DNA from: VFJZ01 sp046598415
GTDB lineage: Bacteria; Actinomycetota; Thermoleophilia; Gaiellales; F1-60-MAGs149
Assembly (NCBI GenBank): GCA_046598415.1
Contig: JBKJIG010000052.1
Span: 1 to 64,000, forward strand
Reading direction: 5' to 3'
DNA: 64,000 nucleotides
Position numbers and translations under genes: made by a program. A model generated the notes under the pieces. That model was not told where the DNA came from, did no database searches, and saw nothing but the letters and a program-made list of their open reading frames with translations. The stretch's first letter is position 1. Each line of letters opens with the position of its first letter. Shown here in pieces: positions 41,690-50,260 of this stretch.

Positions 41690-41757
41690 TGTCGCTTTCG
41701 TGCCTGGCACGAATCCGCCAGCCCGTGGCGGTTCCGTGCCTGGCACCAAAACGGACA
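41690..41757. repeat. Palindromic repeat element, TGCCTGGCAC family, copy 2
   Basis: Same arrangement as at 13730-13787: CGTGCCTGGCACG (41699-41711), inner hairpin CCGCCA..TGGCGG, CCGTGCCTGGCACC (41734-41747), then AAAACGGACACC. Outer ends GTGTC (41690-41694) and GACAC (41753-41757) pair. The central part, CCAGCxCGTGGCGGTTCCG, is the same in both copies apart from one base. It follows the plus-strand dehydrogenase stop and faces a converging gene, as copy 1 does. Confidence 0.8.
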
Positions 41758-41879
41758 CCGACTCGGGCTACGCCCCGGGGCGGCAGGTCGAGACCCTGCT
41801 CCTCGCGCGTGCGGAACGCCGCCGTGTTCTGCGCCTCCTCGCGGCGCCCTCGCGCCAGTACAGCTGCACCGGCGCTCCG

Positions 41880-43478
41880 TCAGATGGCCCAGTTCCCGGC
41901 GACCATGGTGGCCGCAGGCACGACATGGCGCAGGTCATCGACCGGGATCGTGTACGGATCCTCGTCGAGCAGCACGAGGTCGGCGCGCTTGCCGGCCTCG
42001 AGCGAGCCGAGGTCGTCGCGGCCGATCATCCACGCACCGGCGTTGGTGTACGACCGCAGCGCCTCGTCGACCGTCAGCCGCTGCGCCGGATCGAGCTCGC
42101 GCCCGAGCTCCGTCCGCCGCGTGCACGCCGCGTAGATGCCGGTCCACGGGTTGTGGTCGGACACCGGCGTGTCGGACGATCCGGCCAGCGGGATGCCGTG
42201 GTCGAGGTAGGTGCGCATCGGCATCACGCCGTGCACCCGCTCGGCGCCGAGCGACGTCACGAAGCTCTCCGCCAGGTAGACGAGGAACGGGTTCGAGGTG
42301 GCCGCGCCGATCTGGTGCCGTGCCATCAGCTCGAGCGCGCGCGCCGTCGGGAAGTAGGCGTGGTGCACACGGTGGCGCACCCACGGCTTCGGGTTCTGAT
42401 CCTGGGACGCCGCGTACGCCGCGACGGTCACCTCCTGGGCCTCGTCGCCGCACGTGTGCGTGTCGATGGCCCAGCCGCGATCGTGGCAGAAGCGGACGAT
42501 ATCGGGCAGCTCATCCGGGTCGATCACCCACGTGCCGCGGCTGGCGGGATCGGCCAGGTACGGCTCGAAGATGCGCGCCGTGCGGTCGCCGATGCCACCG
42601 TCGGGCAGCAGCTTGACGCCACCCAGCCGCAGCCAGTCGCCGCCGAAGCCGCTCTGCGCGCCGACCTGCTCGAACCGTTCGCGCAACCCCACCTCCTGGG
42701 CGGCCGTGCCGAAGCCCCAGCCGGCCATCATCATGTCGACGCGCACCGACAGCACACCCGCGCGCTCTGCCTGCTGGTACGCGCGGATCTGCTCGGGCGA
42801 GAGACCGGGCTCGCACACGGCGGTGAGGCCGACGCGGTTGTACTCACGACACGCCGTCTCGACCGCCGTCACCCAGTCCACCTCGGTCGGCTCGGGGATG
42901 GAGCTCCAGATCAGCTCCTTCGCGCGATCGCGGAACAACCCCGTCGGATGGCCGTCGGCGTCGCGCTCGAACGAGCCGGCGTACAGCGTCCCGGCCGGGT
43001 CGGGCGTCTCACGATGGACGCCGGCGGTGCGCAGCGCCGCGCCGTTGCAGACCAGCTTGTTCCACACGCGCTCGAGCAGCACCGGGTGGTCCGGTGAGAC
43101 GGGGTCGAGGTCGTGACGCGTCGGATGCCGGCGCTCGGCCAGAAGGCTCTCGTCCCAGCCGCGGCCGAGCACCCAGGTGCCCGGCGGCAGGGCCGCGCAG
43201 CGGGCGGCGACGCGCTCGACGATCTCGGCGATCGAGCGGCAGTCGAACAGCTGCACCTGGTCGAGCACGCGCCCGGTCATCTGCAGGTGGTTGTGCGCGT
43301 CGATCAGGCCCGGAACCACGGTGCGCCCGGCCAGATCCTCGCGGGCGCCGCCGAGGGCTCCGATCTCGTCGTCGGTGCCGATCGCGACGATGCGGTCGCC
43401 GTCCAGCGCGATCGCCTGCGCGACGGTGCCGGGCCGATCGAGGGTGCGGACGTTGCCGCCGGTCAGGAGTCGAAGCAT
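41880..43478 (-). CDS. YtcJ-like metal-dependent amidohydrolase
   Basis: A 532-residue amidohydrolase of the YtcJ/exoenzyme-regulatory type. The HxH metal motif is in VVPGLIDAHNHLQMTG (about residue 62); further ligands are in IDTHTCGDEA (about 345) and AGSSDTPVSDHNPW (about 440). Such enzymes cleave amides, imides or N-acyl compounds. It starts nine bases after the SDR stop and is the last gene of the six-gene GS-like unit. In that setting it could release glutamate from, or open, a gamma-glutamyl product, which is inference. About 120 bases between its stop and the repeat at 41690-41757 hold nothing obvious. Confidence 0.88.
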   Translation of the reverse strand: MLRLLTGGNVRTLDRPGTVAQAIALDGDRIVAIGTDDEIGALGGAREDLAGRTVVPGLIDAHNHLQMTGRVLDQVQLFDCRSIAEIVERVAARCAALPPGTWVLGRGWDESLLAERRHPTRHDLDPVSPDHPVLLERVWNKLVCNGAALRTAGVHRETPDPAGTLYAGSFERDADGHPTGLFRDRAKELIWSSIPEPTEVDWVTAVETACREYNRVGLTAVCEPGLSPEQIRAYQQAERAGVLSVRVDMMMAGWGFGTAAQEVGLRERFEQVGAQSGFGGDWLRLGGVKLLPDGGIGDRTARIFEPYLADPASRGTWVIDPDELPDIVRFCHDRGWAIDTHTCGDEAQEVTVAAYAASQDQNPKPWVRHRVHHAYFPTARALELMARHQIGAATSNPFLVYLAESFVTSLGAERVHGVMPMRTYLDHGIPLAGSSDTPVSDHNPWTGIYAACTRRTELGRELDPAQRLTVDEALRSYTNAGAWMIGRDDLGSLEAGKRADLVLLDEDPYTIPVDDLRHVVPAATMVAGNWAI

Positions 43479-43487
43479 GCCGCGATG

Positions 43488-44207
43488 CTACTTGGCCGTG
43501 TAGCCACCGTCGACGACGTACACCTGGCCGGTGCAGTACGAGGCGAGGTCCGAGACCAGGAAGCACATCATCGCGGCGACCTCGTCGGGGCGCCCGAGAC
43601 GGCCCATCGGCACCATTGCCTCGAGCGCACCGAAGTTCTCGTTCGGCACGCCGGCAGTCATCGGCGTGGCGATCGGCCCCGGTGCGATCGCGTTCACGCG
43701 GATCCCCGGCGCGTGCTCGACGGCGAGCGTGCGCGTCATGGCGTGCACGCCGCCCTTGGCCGCCGTATAGGCGTCGGATGCGCCCGATCCGACGCGGAGC
43801 GCCGCCACCGAGCCGACGTTGACGATTGCCCCGCCGCCGCGTCGCTGCAGCGCCGGGATCGCGTACTTGGCGCCGAGGTAGACCGACTTCAGATTCACGT
43901 CGAGCGTGCGGTGCCAGGCGTCCTCGGTCAGCCGCGGCGAGGGACCGTCACCGCCGCCGGCCAGGAACAGGCCGGCGTTGGAGACGTACGCGTCGAGCCC
44001 GCCGAAGCGCTCCTCGACGCTCGCCACCGCCGCCTCGAGATCGCCCGCGCGGGTCACGTCACCCGTGATCGAGAGCTCGGTGTCGGACTCCGCGAGGTCG
44101 AAGCCGGCCACCCGCGCGCCGGCGCCCCGCATCAGCCGCACCGCCGCTGCGCCGATGCCGCTGGCCGCGCCCGTCAGCAGGATCGCCTTGCCGGTCAGGT
44201 CGATCAT
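43488..44207 (-). CDS. SDR-family oxidoreductase (GS-pair 1)
   Basis: A 239-residue classical short-chain dehydrogenase. The NAD(P) motif is LTGAASGIGAAAVRL, the N-A-G motif VSNAGLFLAGG, catalytic Ser in VNVGSVAAL and Tyr-x-x-x-Lys in DAYTAAKGG (about residue 155). DLAESD after the first strands suggests NAD preference. The ATG shares a base with the stop of the upstream glutamine-synthetase-like gene (TGATG). The same GS-like/SDR pairing recurs at 46439-48480. Confidence 0.9.
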   Translation of the reverse strand: MIDLTGKAILLTGAASGIGAAAVRLMRGAGARVAGFDLAESDTELSITGDVTRAGDLEAAVASVEERFGGLDAYVSNAGLFLAGGGDGPSPRLTEDAWHRTLDVNLKSVYLGAKYAIPALQRRGGGAIVNVGSVAALRVGSGASDAYTAAKGGVHAMTRTLAVEHAPGIRVNAIAPGPIATPMTAGVPNENFGALEAMVPMGRLGRPDEVAAMMCFLVSDLASYCTGQVYVVDGGYTAK

Positions 44208-45547
44208 CAGGCGATCTCGAAGTAGCGTGCGATCTCGTAGTCCGGCACCTGCGCGTTCGCGATCGCCTGCACGTAGCCCGCCTCGGCCCGGCGCGACGCG
44301 ACGTAGTGGTCGACGTAGTCGTCGCCGTACCACTGGCGCGCGAGCTTGGAGCCCGCGAGCGCGTCGGCGGCATCCGCCAGCGTCAGCGGGAAGCTCGGGA
44401 TCGACTCGTCCGCGTAGGCCGGCCCCACCGACGCGTCGGGCGGCTCGATCCTCTCGGCCACGCCCCGCAGACCGGAGTCGAGACAGGCCGCGATCGACAG
44501 GTAGGGATTGAGGTCGGCGCCCGGCCGGCGGTACTCGAGCCGCGATGCCTCCTGGTCGATCGTGATCGCCCGGATGGACGCCTGGCGGTTGTCCCAGCCC
44601 CAGCTGGCGTTGGTTGGAGCCCACAGCTCCGGGCTCGGCCGGCGGTACGAGTTGACGTTCGGTGTGCAGAAAGCCGATAGCTCGGCCGCAGTGTCGATGA
44701 GGCCGCCGAGATAGTGTCGGCCGGTCTCCGACAGCGTGTCCATCGTGCCACCGGCGAACGCGTTCCTCCCGTCCTTCAGCAGCGACTGGTGCAAGTGCCC
44801 GGACGATCCCGACTCGACCATGCTCCACTTCGCGATGAACGTCGCGATCAGGCCGTGCCGCTTCGCGAGTTCCTTGAAGCCGAGCTTGAACCGCGCCGCG
44901 GCGTCGGCCGCCTGCAGCGGCGGCAGGGCGTTCGCGGCGCACTCGATCATGCCGTAGCCGAGCTCGGTCGACCACGACTCGATCTCGACGCCGTAGCCGC
45001 GCAGGTTGATCTCGGCGTCGTTGACGAACTCGTGCATGTCCTCGAACCGCCACAGGCTGTACGCCTGCCACTCGCGTCCGACCGACAGCAGCTCGCGCGG
45101 CCTGCCGGCTCGCAGCGCCGCGTCGCCGGACTCGCCGCAGTTGAAGATGTAGATCTCGTACTCGACGCCGAACAGCGCCTCGAACTCGGTCGCCGCGAGG
45201 CGCTCGACGGCCTTGCGCAGCTGACGGCGCGGCTCGACGTCGAGCGGCTCGCCCTCCTTGGTGTGTACGTCGGCGATCACCGCGGAGAGATCCTTCTCCC
45301 ACGGCACCGGTACGAGCGTCGACCAGTCGGGCATCATCACGACGTCGGGGAACCCGGTACCGATGCCGGTCAGCGGCGCCTCGAAGACGTCGTCGCGGAT
45401 GCTGAGCACGTAGAAGACATCGGAGAGGGTCGCGCCCCTACCCTTGGCGATCTTCGCGGACGCGCTGTACTTGCCCCGCAGGTTGCCCTCGTTGTCCGGG
45501 ATCTCGATGCGGATGCGAGAGGTCGGAATCGCGGGTGTGTCAGCCAT
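44207..45547 (-). CDS. Glutamine synthetase-like gamma-glutamyl ligase 1
   Basis: A 446-residue GS-fold protein of the GlnA3/GlnA4/PuuA type, which joins glutamate to an amine other than ammonia. The ATP/glutamate site has GVEYEIYIF (about residue 128), SMVESGSSGHLHQSLL (about 255, GS His-x-His) and EASRLEYRRPGADLNPYLSIAA (about 340, seen in parts). There is no Tyr adenylylation site. GTG-rich upstream sequence gives no better start than ATG 45547; it overlaps the stop of the Cys-rich gene by eight bases. Second of two GS-like genes in the unit; the two are only distantly alike, so they probably use different amines or act in sequence. Confidence 0.88.
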   Translation of the reverse strand: MADTPAIPTSRIRIEIPDNEGNLRGKYSASAKIAKGRGATLSDVFYVLSIRDDVFEAPLTGIGTGFPDVVMMPDWSTLVPVPWEKDLSAVIADVHTKEGEPLDVEPRRQLRKAVERLAATEFEALFGVEYEIYIFNCGESGDAALRAGRPRELLSVGREWQAYSLWRFEDMHEFVNDAEINLRGYGVEIESWSTELGYGMIECAANALPPLQAADAAARFKLGFKELAKRHGLIATFIAKWSMVESGSSGHLHQSLLKDGRNAFAGGTMDTLSETGRHYLGGLIDTAAELSAFCTPNVNSYRRPSPELWAPTNASWGWDNRQASIRAITIDQEASRLEYRRPGADLNPYLSIAACLDSGLRGVAERIEPPDASVGPAYADESIPSFPLTLADAADALAGSKLARQWYGDDYVDHYVASRRAEAGYVQAIANAQVPDYEIARYFEIA

Positions 45548-46442
45548 CGGGCTTGGTCCTCCCAACGCGCTCGTAGGCCTCGGCGGGCACGAGCGACGGG
45601 TCGCGGTAGACGGTCCAGGTACAGGGTTCGCCCGGGCGCGTGGGCGGGTCGACGACGCGCGCCGGATAGCCGAAGTCGTCGATCGGCGTCAGCTGCTGCA
45701 GCACGCAGCAGTGCACGCAGTAGCTGCAGACGCCCGGCGTCGACCACGCGAAGTCATGCGTGCCGGCGACGACGCCGTTGCGGCCGGCGGCCAGGATCCG
45801 CCCGCCCGAGCCGCAGGTGTGGAATGACATCGCGACGCGGTCGTCGTGCTCGGTCACGGTCACCTCGCCGCGCCGGTTCGGGCCGCCGAGGTGGCCGTGC
45901 ATGCCCTCGATCGCCACCTGGATCAGGCGCTCGGCCGACGCCGGCCAGGGCTTGTCGGGGCCGTAGGTGGCGCGGTAGAAGGCGGAACCGCCGGTCTGCA
46001 GATCGGCCCACAGCTCGCCCAGGCGTTCCTCGCCCCACGCCGCAACGACGCGGTCGACGAGGTCGGCGACCTCCTGCAGGTGCCGGTCGTGCGCGGTCGA
46101 CCACGACTCGAGCAGCGGCTCGAGCGGCTCGCCCGGCGCCCAGGCGCCGCACCCGGCGATCCACGCCCGCCACGCCGCCTCGTGCGGCGCCGGATCGGGC
46201 GCGGCGATGCCGAGCAGCTCGGCCATCCGCCGGCTCCAGGCGGTGAACAGCTCGTGGATCTCCTCCGCCTCGACCGGCAGCTGGCGCACCAGCGCCCGCG
46301 CGTCGTCCTCGCGCCCGTCGGCGACGGCCCGCTCGACCCGGTCGGCGGTCGCCTCGCCCTGCTGCGTCCACGTGCCCGTCCGGATCTCGCGTCCGAGGGG
46401 CTCCCAGTGCGCGAGCTCTCCGTCCTCGCGCGAGGGCGTCAA
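45540..46442 (-). CDS. Unknown protein with a Cys-rich C-terminal domain
   Basis: A 300-residue protein I do not recognise. Residues about 1-190 are helical and charged. The C-terminal third carries SFHTCGSGGRILAAG, then WSTPGVCSYCVHCCVLQQLTPI (seen in parts) and GEPCTWTVY: six to seven cysteines plus His in a pattern (C-x2-C-x2-CC) likely to bind a metal or an iron-sulfur cluster. It is translated from the SDR stop: TTG 46442 overlaps TGA (TTGA). It lies exactly between the two GS-like/SDR pairs, so it probably takes part in the same pathway. It might be a metal-dependent reductase, sensor or scaffold. Confidence 0.7.
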   Translation of the reverse strand: MTPSREDGELAHWEPLGREIRTGTWTQQGEATADRVERAVADGREDDARALVRQLPVEAEEIHELFTAWSRRMAELLGIAAPDPAPHEAAWRAWIAGCGAWAPGEPLEPLLESWSTAHDRHLQEVADLVDRVVAAWGEERLGELWADLQTGGSAFYRATYGPDKPWPASAERLIQVAIEGMHGHLGGPNRRGEVTVTEHDDRVAMSFHTCGSGGRILAAGRNGVVAGTHDFAWSTPGVCSYCVHCCVLQQLTPIDDFGYPARVVDPPTRPGEPCTWTVYRDPSLVPAEAYERVGRTKPDG

Positions 46443-47155
46443 CGACGTACCAGGCCGAGGCTCATGCCGCCGTCGACCGCAACGCAGACACCGGTCACGA
46501 ACCGGGCGTCGCCCGAGGCCAGGAACGCGATCACGTCGGCGATGTCCTCCGGCTGGCCGAAGCCGTCGCCGAGCGGCGTCAGGCGGTTGAACCAGTCGCG
46601 GGTCTCGGACGGAATGCCGGTCGTGAGGCGCGTCACGATCAGGCCCGGTGCGACCGCGTTGACGCGGATGCCACGGGGTCCGAGCTCGGCCGCCATCGTC
46701 TCCGTGAGATTCTTGAGCGCGGCCTTCGTCGAGGCGTAGATGGACGTCGTGCGGCCGGCCGAGGCGACCACGTCGGTGGCCTCCATCGACGCGACGTTGA
46801 CGATCGCCGATCCCTCGGCGAAGCGATCGGAGAGGCCCTGGATGAGGAACAGCGGCGCGCGCATGTTGACCGCGAAGACGCGCTCGAACTCGGGCACCGT
46901 GTACTCGCCGAAGTGGGTGCGCTCGACGATGCCGGCGGCGTTCACGAGCACCTGCAGCGACCCCGGGATCGCCTCCCGCAGCGTCGCCACCGAGGCGTCG
47001 ATGTCGGACAGGTCGCAGCGGACGAACGTGGCGTCCAGGTCGGCCGGTGGATCGAGCACGTCGGCGACGACGACACTGAGGCCGTCGCGCTGCAGCCGCC
47101 GTGCCGTCGCGAGGCCGATGCCGCCGGCACCACCCGTGACGAGCGCTACACCCAT
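46439..47155 (-). CDS. SDR-family oxidoreductase (GS-pair 2)
   Basis: A 238-residue short-chain dehydrogenase. VALVTGGAGGIGLATARRL (seen in part), VADVLDPP, VNAAGIVERTHFG, VNVASMEATDVVAS and the catalytic Tyr-x-x-x-Lys in SIYASTKAAL (about residue 143) are clear. It is not the closest obvious relative of the SDR at 43488. ATG 47155 overlaps the end of GS-like gene 2 by ten bases. A GS-like enzyme followed by an SDR fits a ligate-then-oxidise sequence, as aldehyde/alcohol intermediates of gamma-glutamylated amino alcohols would need. Confidence 0.9.
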   Translation of the reverse strand: MGVALVTGGAGGIGLATARRLQRDGLSVVVADVLDPPADLDATFVRCDLSDIDASVATLREAIPGSLQVLVNAAGIVERTHFGEYTVPEFERVFAVNMRAPLFLIQGLSDRFAEGSAIVNVASMEATDVVASAGRTTSIYASTKAALKNLTETMAAELGPRGIRVNAVAPGLIVTRLTTGIPSETRDWFNRLTPLGDGFGQPEDIADVIAFLASGDARFVTGVCVAVDGGMSLGLVRR

Positions 47156-48480
47156 TCGAAGCCGCGCCGCAGCTCGATGTCGGAGATCTCACGCGAGAAG
47201 ACGTCCAGCTCGTGCCGCTTCTCGACGCCGATGTGGTCGACGACGAGGTCGCCAAACGTCGCCCGTGCCCACTCCGACGACTCCCACCGGTCGACCGCGT
47301 CGCGCAGGTTGTCGGGCAGGTTGCCGACCGCCTCGGCCTCGGCGGTGCCGGCCTCGAACGGCTCGGCACCGGTCTCGACGCCCTCGAGGCCCGCCGCCAC
47401 CATCGCCGCCAGCACGAGGTACGGGTTGCCGTCGGCGCCGGGAATGCGGTACTCGACGTTGCGCGACGTGCCGCGACCGCACACGCGGAAGGGCGTCGTG
47501 CGACCGTCCGCGCCGAAGTCGAGCGAGGCCGACACGAAGTTGGCCGGATCGAGCCGCTTGTACGAGTTCATATACGGGCACGCCAGCACCATGAACTCCG
47601 GCGCGCGGCGCATGATGCCGCCGATGAACTGACGACCGACCTGCGACAGGCCCGTGCCGTCGGGGTCGAACAGGTTCTCGCCGCCGGCGCCCGCCAGCGA
47701 CAGGTGGATGTGCCCGGACGAGCCCATGCCGGCCGGCGCGAGGCGCGCCAGAAACGTGGCCGAGCGGCCCGTCTGCGCTGCCACCTCGCGCGTGAACAGC
47801 TTGCCGAGCGCGGCGCGGTCGGCCGCGTTCAGGGCGCTGGTCGGCTCGAAGGTGATCTCGTACTGGCCGTGCCCCATCTCGCTCTTGATCGACTCGACCG
47901 GGATGCCGCTGGCGACGAACGTCCGCCACAGCTTGCCGAGCAGGTCCTCATCGCGATCGACGCGATAGATGGAGTAATCGGTCTGCGTGCGATGCACCGG
48001 CTCGAGGTTCCGGTAGCCCTTCGCGAAGGCCTCCTCGAAGGAGTCGGCGAAGACGAAGAACTCGTACTCGACGGCCGCCCACGGCGTGTAGCCGGCGGCG
48101 CTGGCGCGTTCGCACTGGGCGCGCAGGACGTTGCGCGGCGACACCTCGACGCGGCGTTCCGGCGACCACCACAGGTCGCCCAACACGAGGGCGACGCGGT
48201 CGAGGTGCACGGCGTGGCGGAGGGAGTCGAGGTCGGGCACGCAGGCCGTGTCGGCCCACCCGTTCTGCTCGCCGATCTCGGGGAAGCCCTCGTTCACGTT
48301 CTGCTCGTTGTCGTAGATGAAGATCGAGGACGAGACCTCGATCCCGTGGGGTGCGTCGAGGAAGGCCTGCGCCGGGATGCGCTTCCCCATCAGCTTGCCC
48401 TGGAGGTCGGGAGTGACGATCGCGACGGAGTCGATCGTGCCGGCGTTGACGGCAGCCTGCAGCTCGGAAAGGGTCAGCAC
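47146..48480 (-). CDS. Glutamine synthetase-like gamma-glutamyl ligase 2
   Basis: A 444-residue GS-fold ligase. Visible sites: AVEYEFFVFADSF (about residue 132), MGHGQYEITFEPTSAL (about 205), APAGMGSSGHIHLSLAG (about 255, GS His-x-His) and RNVEYRIPGADGNPYLVLAAM (about 345, seen in parts). GTG 48480 is preferred to an upstream TTG at 48546 because a -35/-10 pair ends eight bases before it and the extra N-terminal residues are low-complexity. It heads the six-gene unit GS2, SDR, Cys-rich, GS1, SDR, amidohydrolase. The family forms gamma-glutamyl amides with amines such as polyamines or ethanolamine; the amine here is unknown. Confidence 0.88.
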   Translation of the reverse strand: MLTLSELQAAVNAGTIDSVAIVTPDLQGKLMGKRIPAQAFLDAPHGIEVSSSIFIYDNEQNVNEGFPEIGEQNGWADTACVPDLDSLRHAVHLDRVALVLGDLWWSPERRVEVSPRNVLRAQCERASAAGYTPWAAVEYEFFVFADSFEEAFAKGYRNLEPVHRTQTDYSIYRVDRDEDLLGKLWRTFVASGIPVESIKSEMGHGQYEITFEPTSALNAADRAALGKLFTREVAAQTGRSATFLARLAPAGMGSSGHIHLSLAGAGGENLFDPDGTGLSQVGRQFIGGIMRRAPEFMVLACPYMNSYKRLDPANFVSASLDFGADGRTTPFRVCGRGTSRNVEYRIPGADGNPYLVLAAMVAAGLEGVETGAEPFEAGTAEAEAVGNLPDNLRDAVDRWESSEWARATFGDLVVDHIGVEKRHELDVFSREISDIELRRGFEWV

Positions 48481-48486
48481 GGAGGC

Positions 48487-48518
48487 ACGTGGTACCACGG
48501 TCGCGGGGGCGGCGTCAA
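48487..48518 (-). promoter_or_regulatory. Leaderless promoter of the six-gene GS-like operon
   Basis: On the minus strand TTGACG (48518-48513), an 18-base spacer and TACCAC (48494-48489) stand eight bases before the GTG at 48480. There is no Shine-Dalgarno in front of that GTG, so initiation on a leaderless message is likely. Confidence 0.5.
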
Positions 48519-48530
48519 GGCGGCGGCTCC

Positions 48531-48585
48531 TTGCTGGCGGCGACAATGGGCCCTAAAGTAGACCAAAAGCGCAACGGAGGAACAG
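48531..48585 (+). promoter_or_regulatory. Promoter and ribosome binding site of the esterase operon
   Basis: TTGCTG (48531-48536), a 17-base spacer and TAAAGT (48554-48559) form a sigma-70-like promoter. GGAGG (48576-48580) stands five bases before GTG 48586. The divergent GS-like promoter lies 13 bases away, so the two operons share a compact control region. Confidence 0.55.
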
Positions 48586-49509
48586 GTGCCGCTCGACCCC
48601 GTAGCCCGGAAGATGCTCGACGACTTCATGGCGTCGGGTCGCCCGAACGCCCACCTCCTCCCCGTCGAGCAGGCGCGGGCGAACTTCGAGGCGCTGTTCG
48701 AGGGCCTGCGGCCCGGCGAGTCGGTGGCGTCCACCGCCGACCACGAGATCCCGGTCGCCGGCGGCACCATCCCCGCCCGCTCCTACCGGCCGGCCGACGA
48801 GCACGGCCTCGGCCTGGTCGTCTACTTCCACGGCGGCGGCTGGCTGCTCGGCTCGCACGAGTCGCACGACACCATCTGCCGGTCGATCGCCAACGCGTCG
48901 GGCGCGGTCGTGCTGAACGTGGGCTACCGGCTGGCGCCCGAAGCGAAGTTCCCCCCCGCCGTCGACGACGCCTGGGCGGCGACGAAGTGGGCCGCGGAGC
49001 ACGCGGCCGCGCTCGGCGCCGACGCCGACCGCATGGCGATCGCGGGCGACTCGGCAGGTGGCAACCTCGCCGCCGTCGTCGCTCAGCTGGCGCGCGATGC
49101 GGGCGGGCCGGAGCTGCGGTTCCAGCTGCTGATCTATCCCGTGACGGTGGCCGACATCGACGCCGGCTTCGACATGGACTACGAGGGCTACTTCCTGTAT
49201 CGGGACGAGATCCTCTGGCACTACAGCCACTACTTCGCGGCGCCCGAAAATGGCACGGATCCCCGCGTCTCGCCGCTCTACGGTGACGCCAGCGGCCTGC
49301 CGCCGGCGCAGATCCAGTCGGCCGAGTGCGACCCGCTGCACCCGCAGGCCGAGCTGTACCGCGACCACCTGCGAGCGGCCGGCGTCGCCGTCGACTACCG
49401 CGTCTACGACGGCATGATCCACGGGTACTTCGGGCTCGAGTCCGTCTTTCCGGTCGCCGCCGACGCGCTGCGCGACGCGGGCGACGCGCTGCGCGCCGCG
49501 CTCGCGTGA
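48586..49509 (+). CDS. Alpha/beta hydrolase of the hormone-sensitive-lipase family
   Basis: A 307-residue esterase. The oxyanion HGGG motif is in VVYFHGGGWLLGSHE (about residue 80), the nucleophile Ser in GDSAGGNLA (about 153), the acid in SAECDPL (about 247) and the His in YDGMIHGYFG (about 277). Such enzymes cleave short acyl esters, and some act on lactones or carbamates. GTG 48586 has a clear ribosome binding site. It is the first of three plus-strand genes (esterase, SDR, DUF1116), the SDR following after 34 bases. Confidence 0.92.
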   Translation: MPLDPVARKMLDDFMASGRPNAHLLPVEQARANFEALFEGLRPGESVASTADHEIPVAGGTIPARSYRPADEHGLGLVVYFHGGGWLLGSHESHDTICRSIANASGAVVLNVGYRLAPEAKFPPAVDDAWAATKWAAEHAAALGADADRMAIAGDSAGGNLAAVVAQLARDAGGPELRFQLLIYPVTVADIDAGFDMDYEGYFLYRDEILWHYSHYFAAPENGTDPRVSPLYGDASGLPPAQIQSAECDPLHPQAELYRDHLRAAGVAVDYRVYDGMIHGYFGLESVFPVAADALRDAGDALRAALA

Positions 49510-49543
49510 GACCGCAAGGAACCATCCTGCAGGAGGAGATCGG

Positions 49544-50260
49544 GTGACAGACGTTGCGATCGTGACCGGAGGTGCCGGCGGCATCGGCCAGGCCATCAAC
49601 CGGCGGCTCGTCGAGGTCGGCTACACCGTCGTCGCGGGCGATCTCGCCGACATGCTGGTGACGGACGCCCCGAGCGGCGACAACATCCACCCGGTCGAGA
49701 TGGATGTGCGCGACCAGGCCTCCGTCGACGCGGCGGTGGCCACCGCGGTGAGGCTCGGCACGTTGCGCGGGGTCGTCAACTGCGCCGGACTGGTGCGGTT
49801 CACGCCCGTGCTGGAGTCGAACGAGGACGAGATGGACGTGCTCTGGCGCGTCAACGTCGCCGGCGCGGCCCGCGTGCTGAAGGCCGCCTCGCCGCACCTC
49901 GGCGCGGGCTCGGCCGTCGTCAACATCGCCAGCCTGACGGGCCTGATCGGCCGCCTCACAGGCGCGTCGATGTACGGCGCGTCGAAGGCCGGGCTGATGG
50001 CCTACACGCGGTACCTGGCCTGCGAGCTGGCGCCGAACGTGCGCGTCAACTGTCTCGCTCCCGGGTACATCGCGGTGCCGATGAGCCCGGCCATGCGCGC
50101 CGTCTCCGGCGGCGAGGAGCCGCTGATCGAGCAGGTACCGCTGCGGCGCCTCGGCACCGTCGGCGAGATGGCCGACATCGTCGAGTACCTGCTCTCGGAT
50201 CGCAGCTCGTACATCACCGGCACCACGATCGTCGCCGACGGCGGGGTGACCGCGCTGTGA
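49544..50260 (+). CDS. SDR-family oxidoreductase
   Basis: A 238-residue short-chain dehydrogenase. VAIVTGGAGGIGQAINRRL, VAGDLADM, VNCAGLVRFTP, VNIASLTGL and the catalytic Tyr-x-x-x-Lys in SMYGASKAGL (about residue 147) are all present, with VADGGVTAL at the end. GTG 49544 follows AGGAGGAG at about six bases. It lies in the middle of the operon, its stop overlapping the DUF1116 start (GTGA). Together with the esterase it suggests release and oxidation of a hydroxy acid. Confidence 0.92.
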   Translation: MTDVAIVTGGAGGIGQAINRRLVEVGYTVVAGDLADMLVTDAPSGDNIHPVEMDVRDQASVDAAVATAVRLGTLRGVVNCAGLVRFTPVLESNEDEMDVLWRVNVAGAARVLKAASPHLGAGSAVVNIASLTGLIGRLTGASMYGASKAGLMAYTRYLACELAPNVRVNCLAPGYIAVPMSPAMRAVSGGEEPLIEQVPLRRLGTVGEMADIVEYLLSDRSSYITGTTIVADGGVTAL

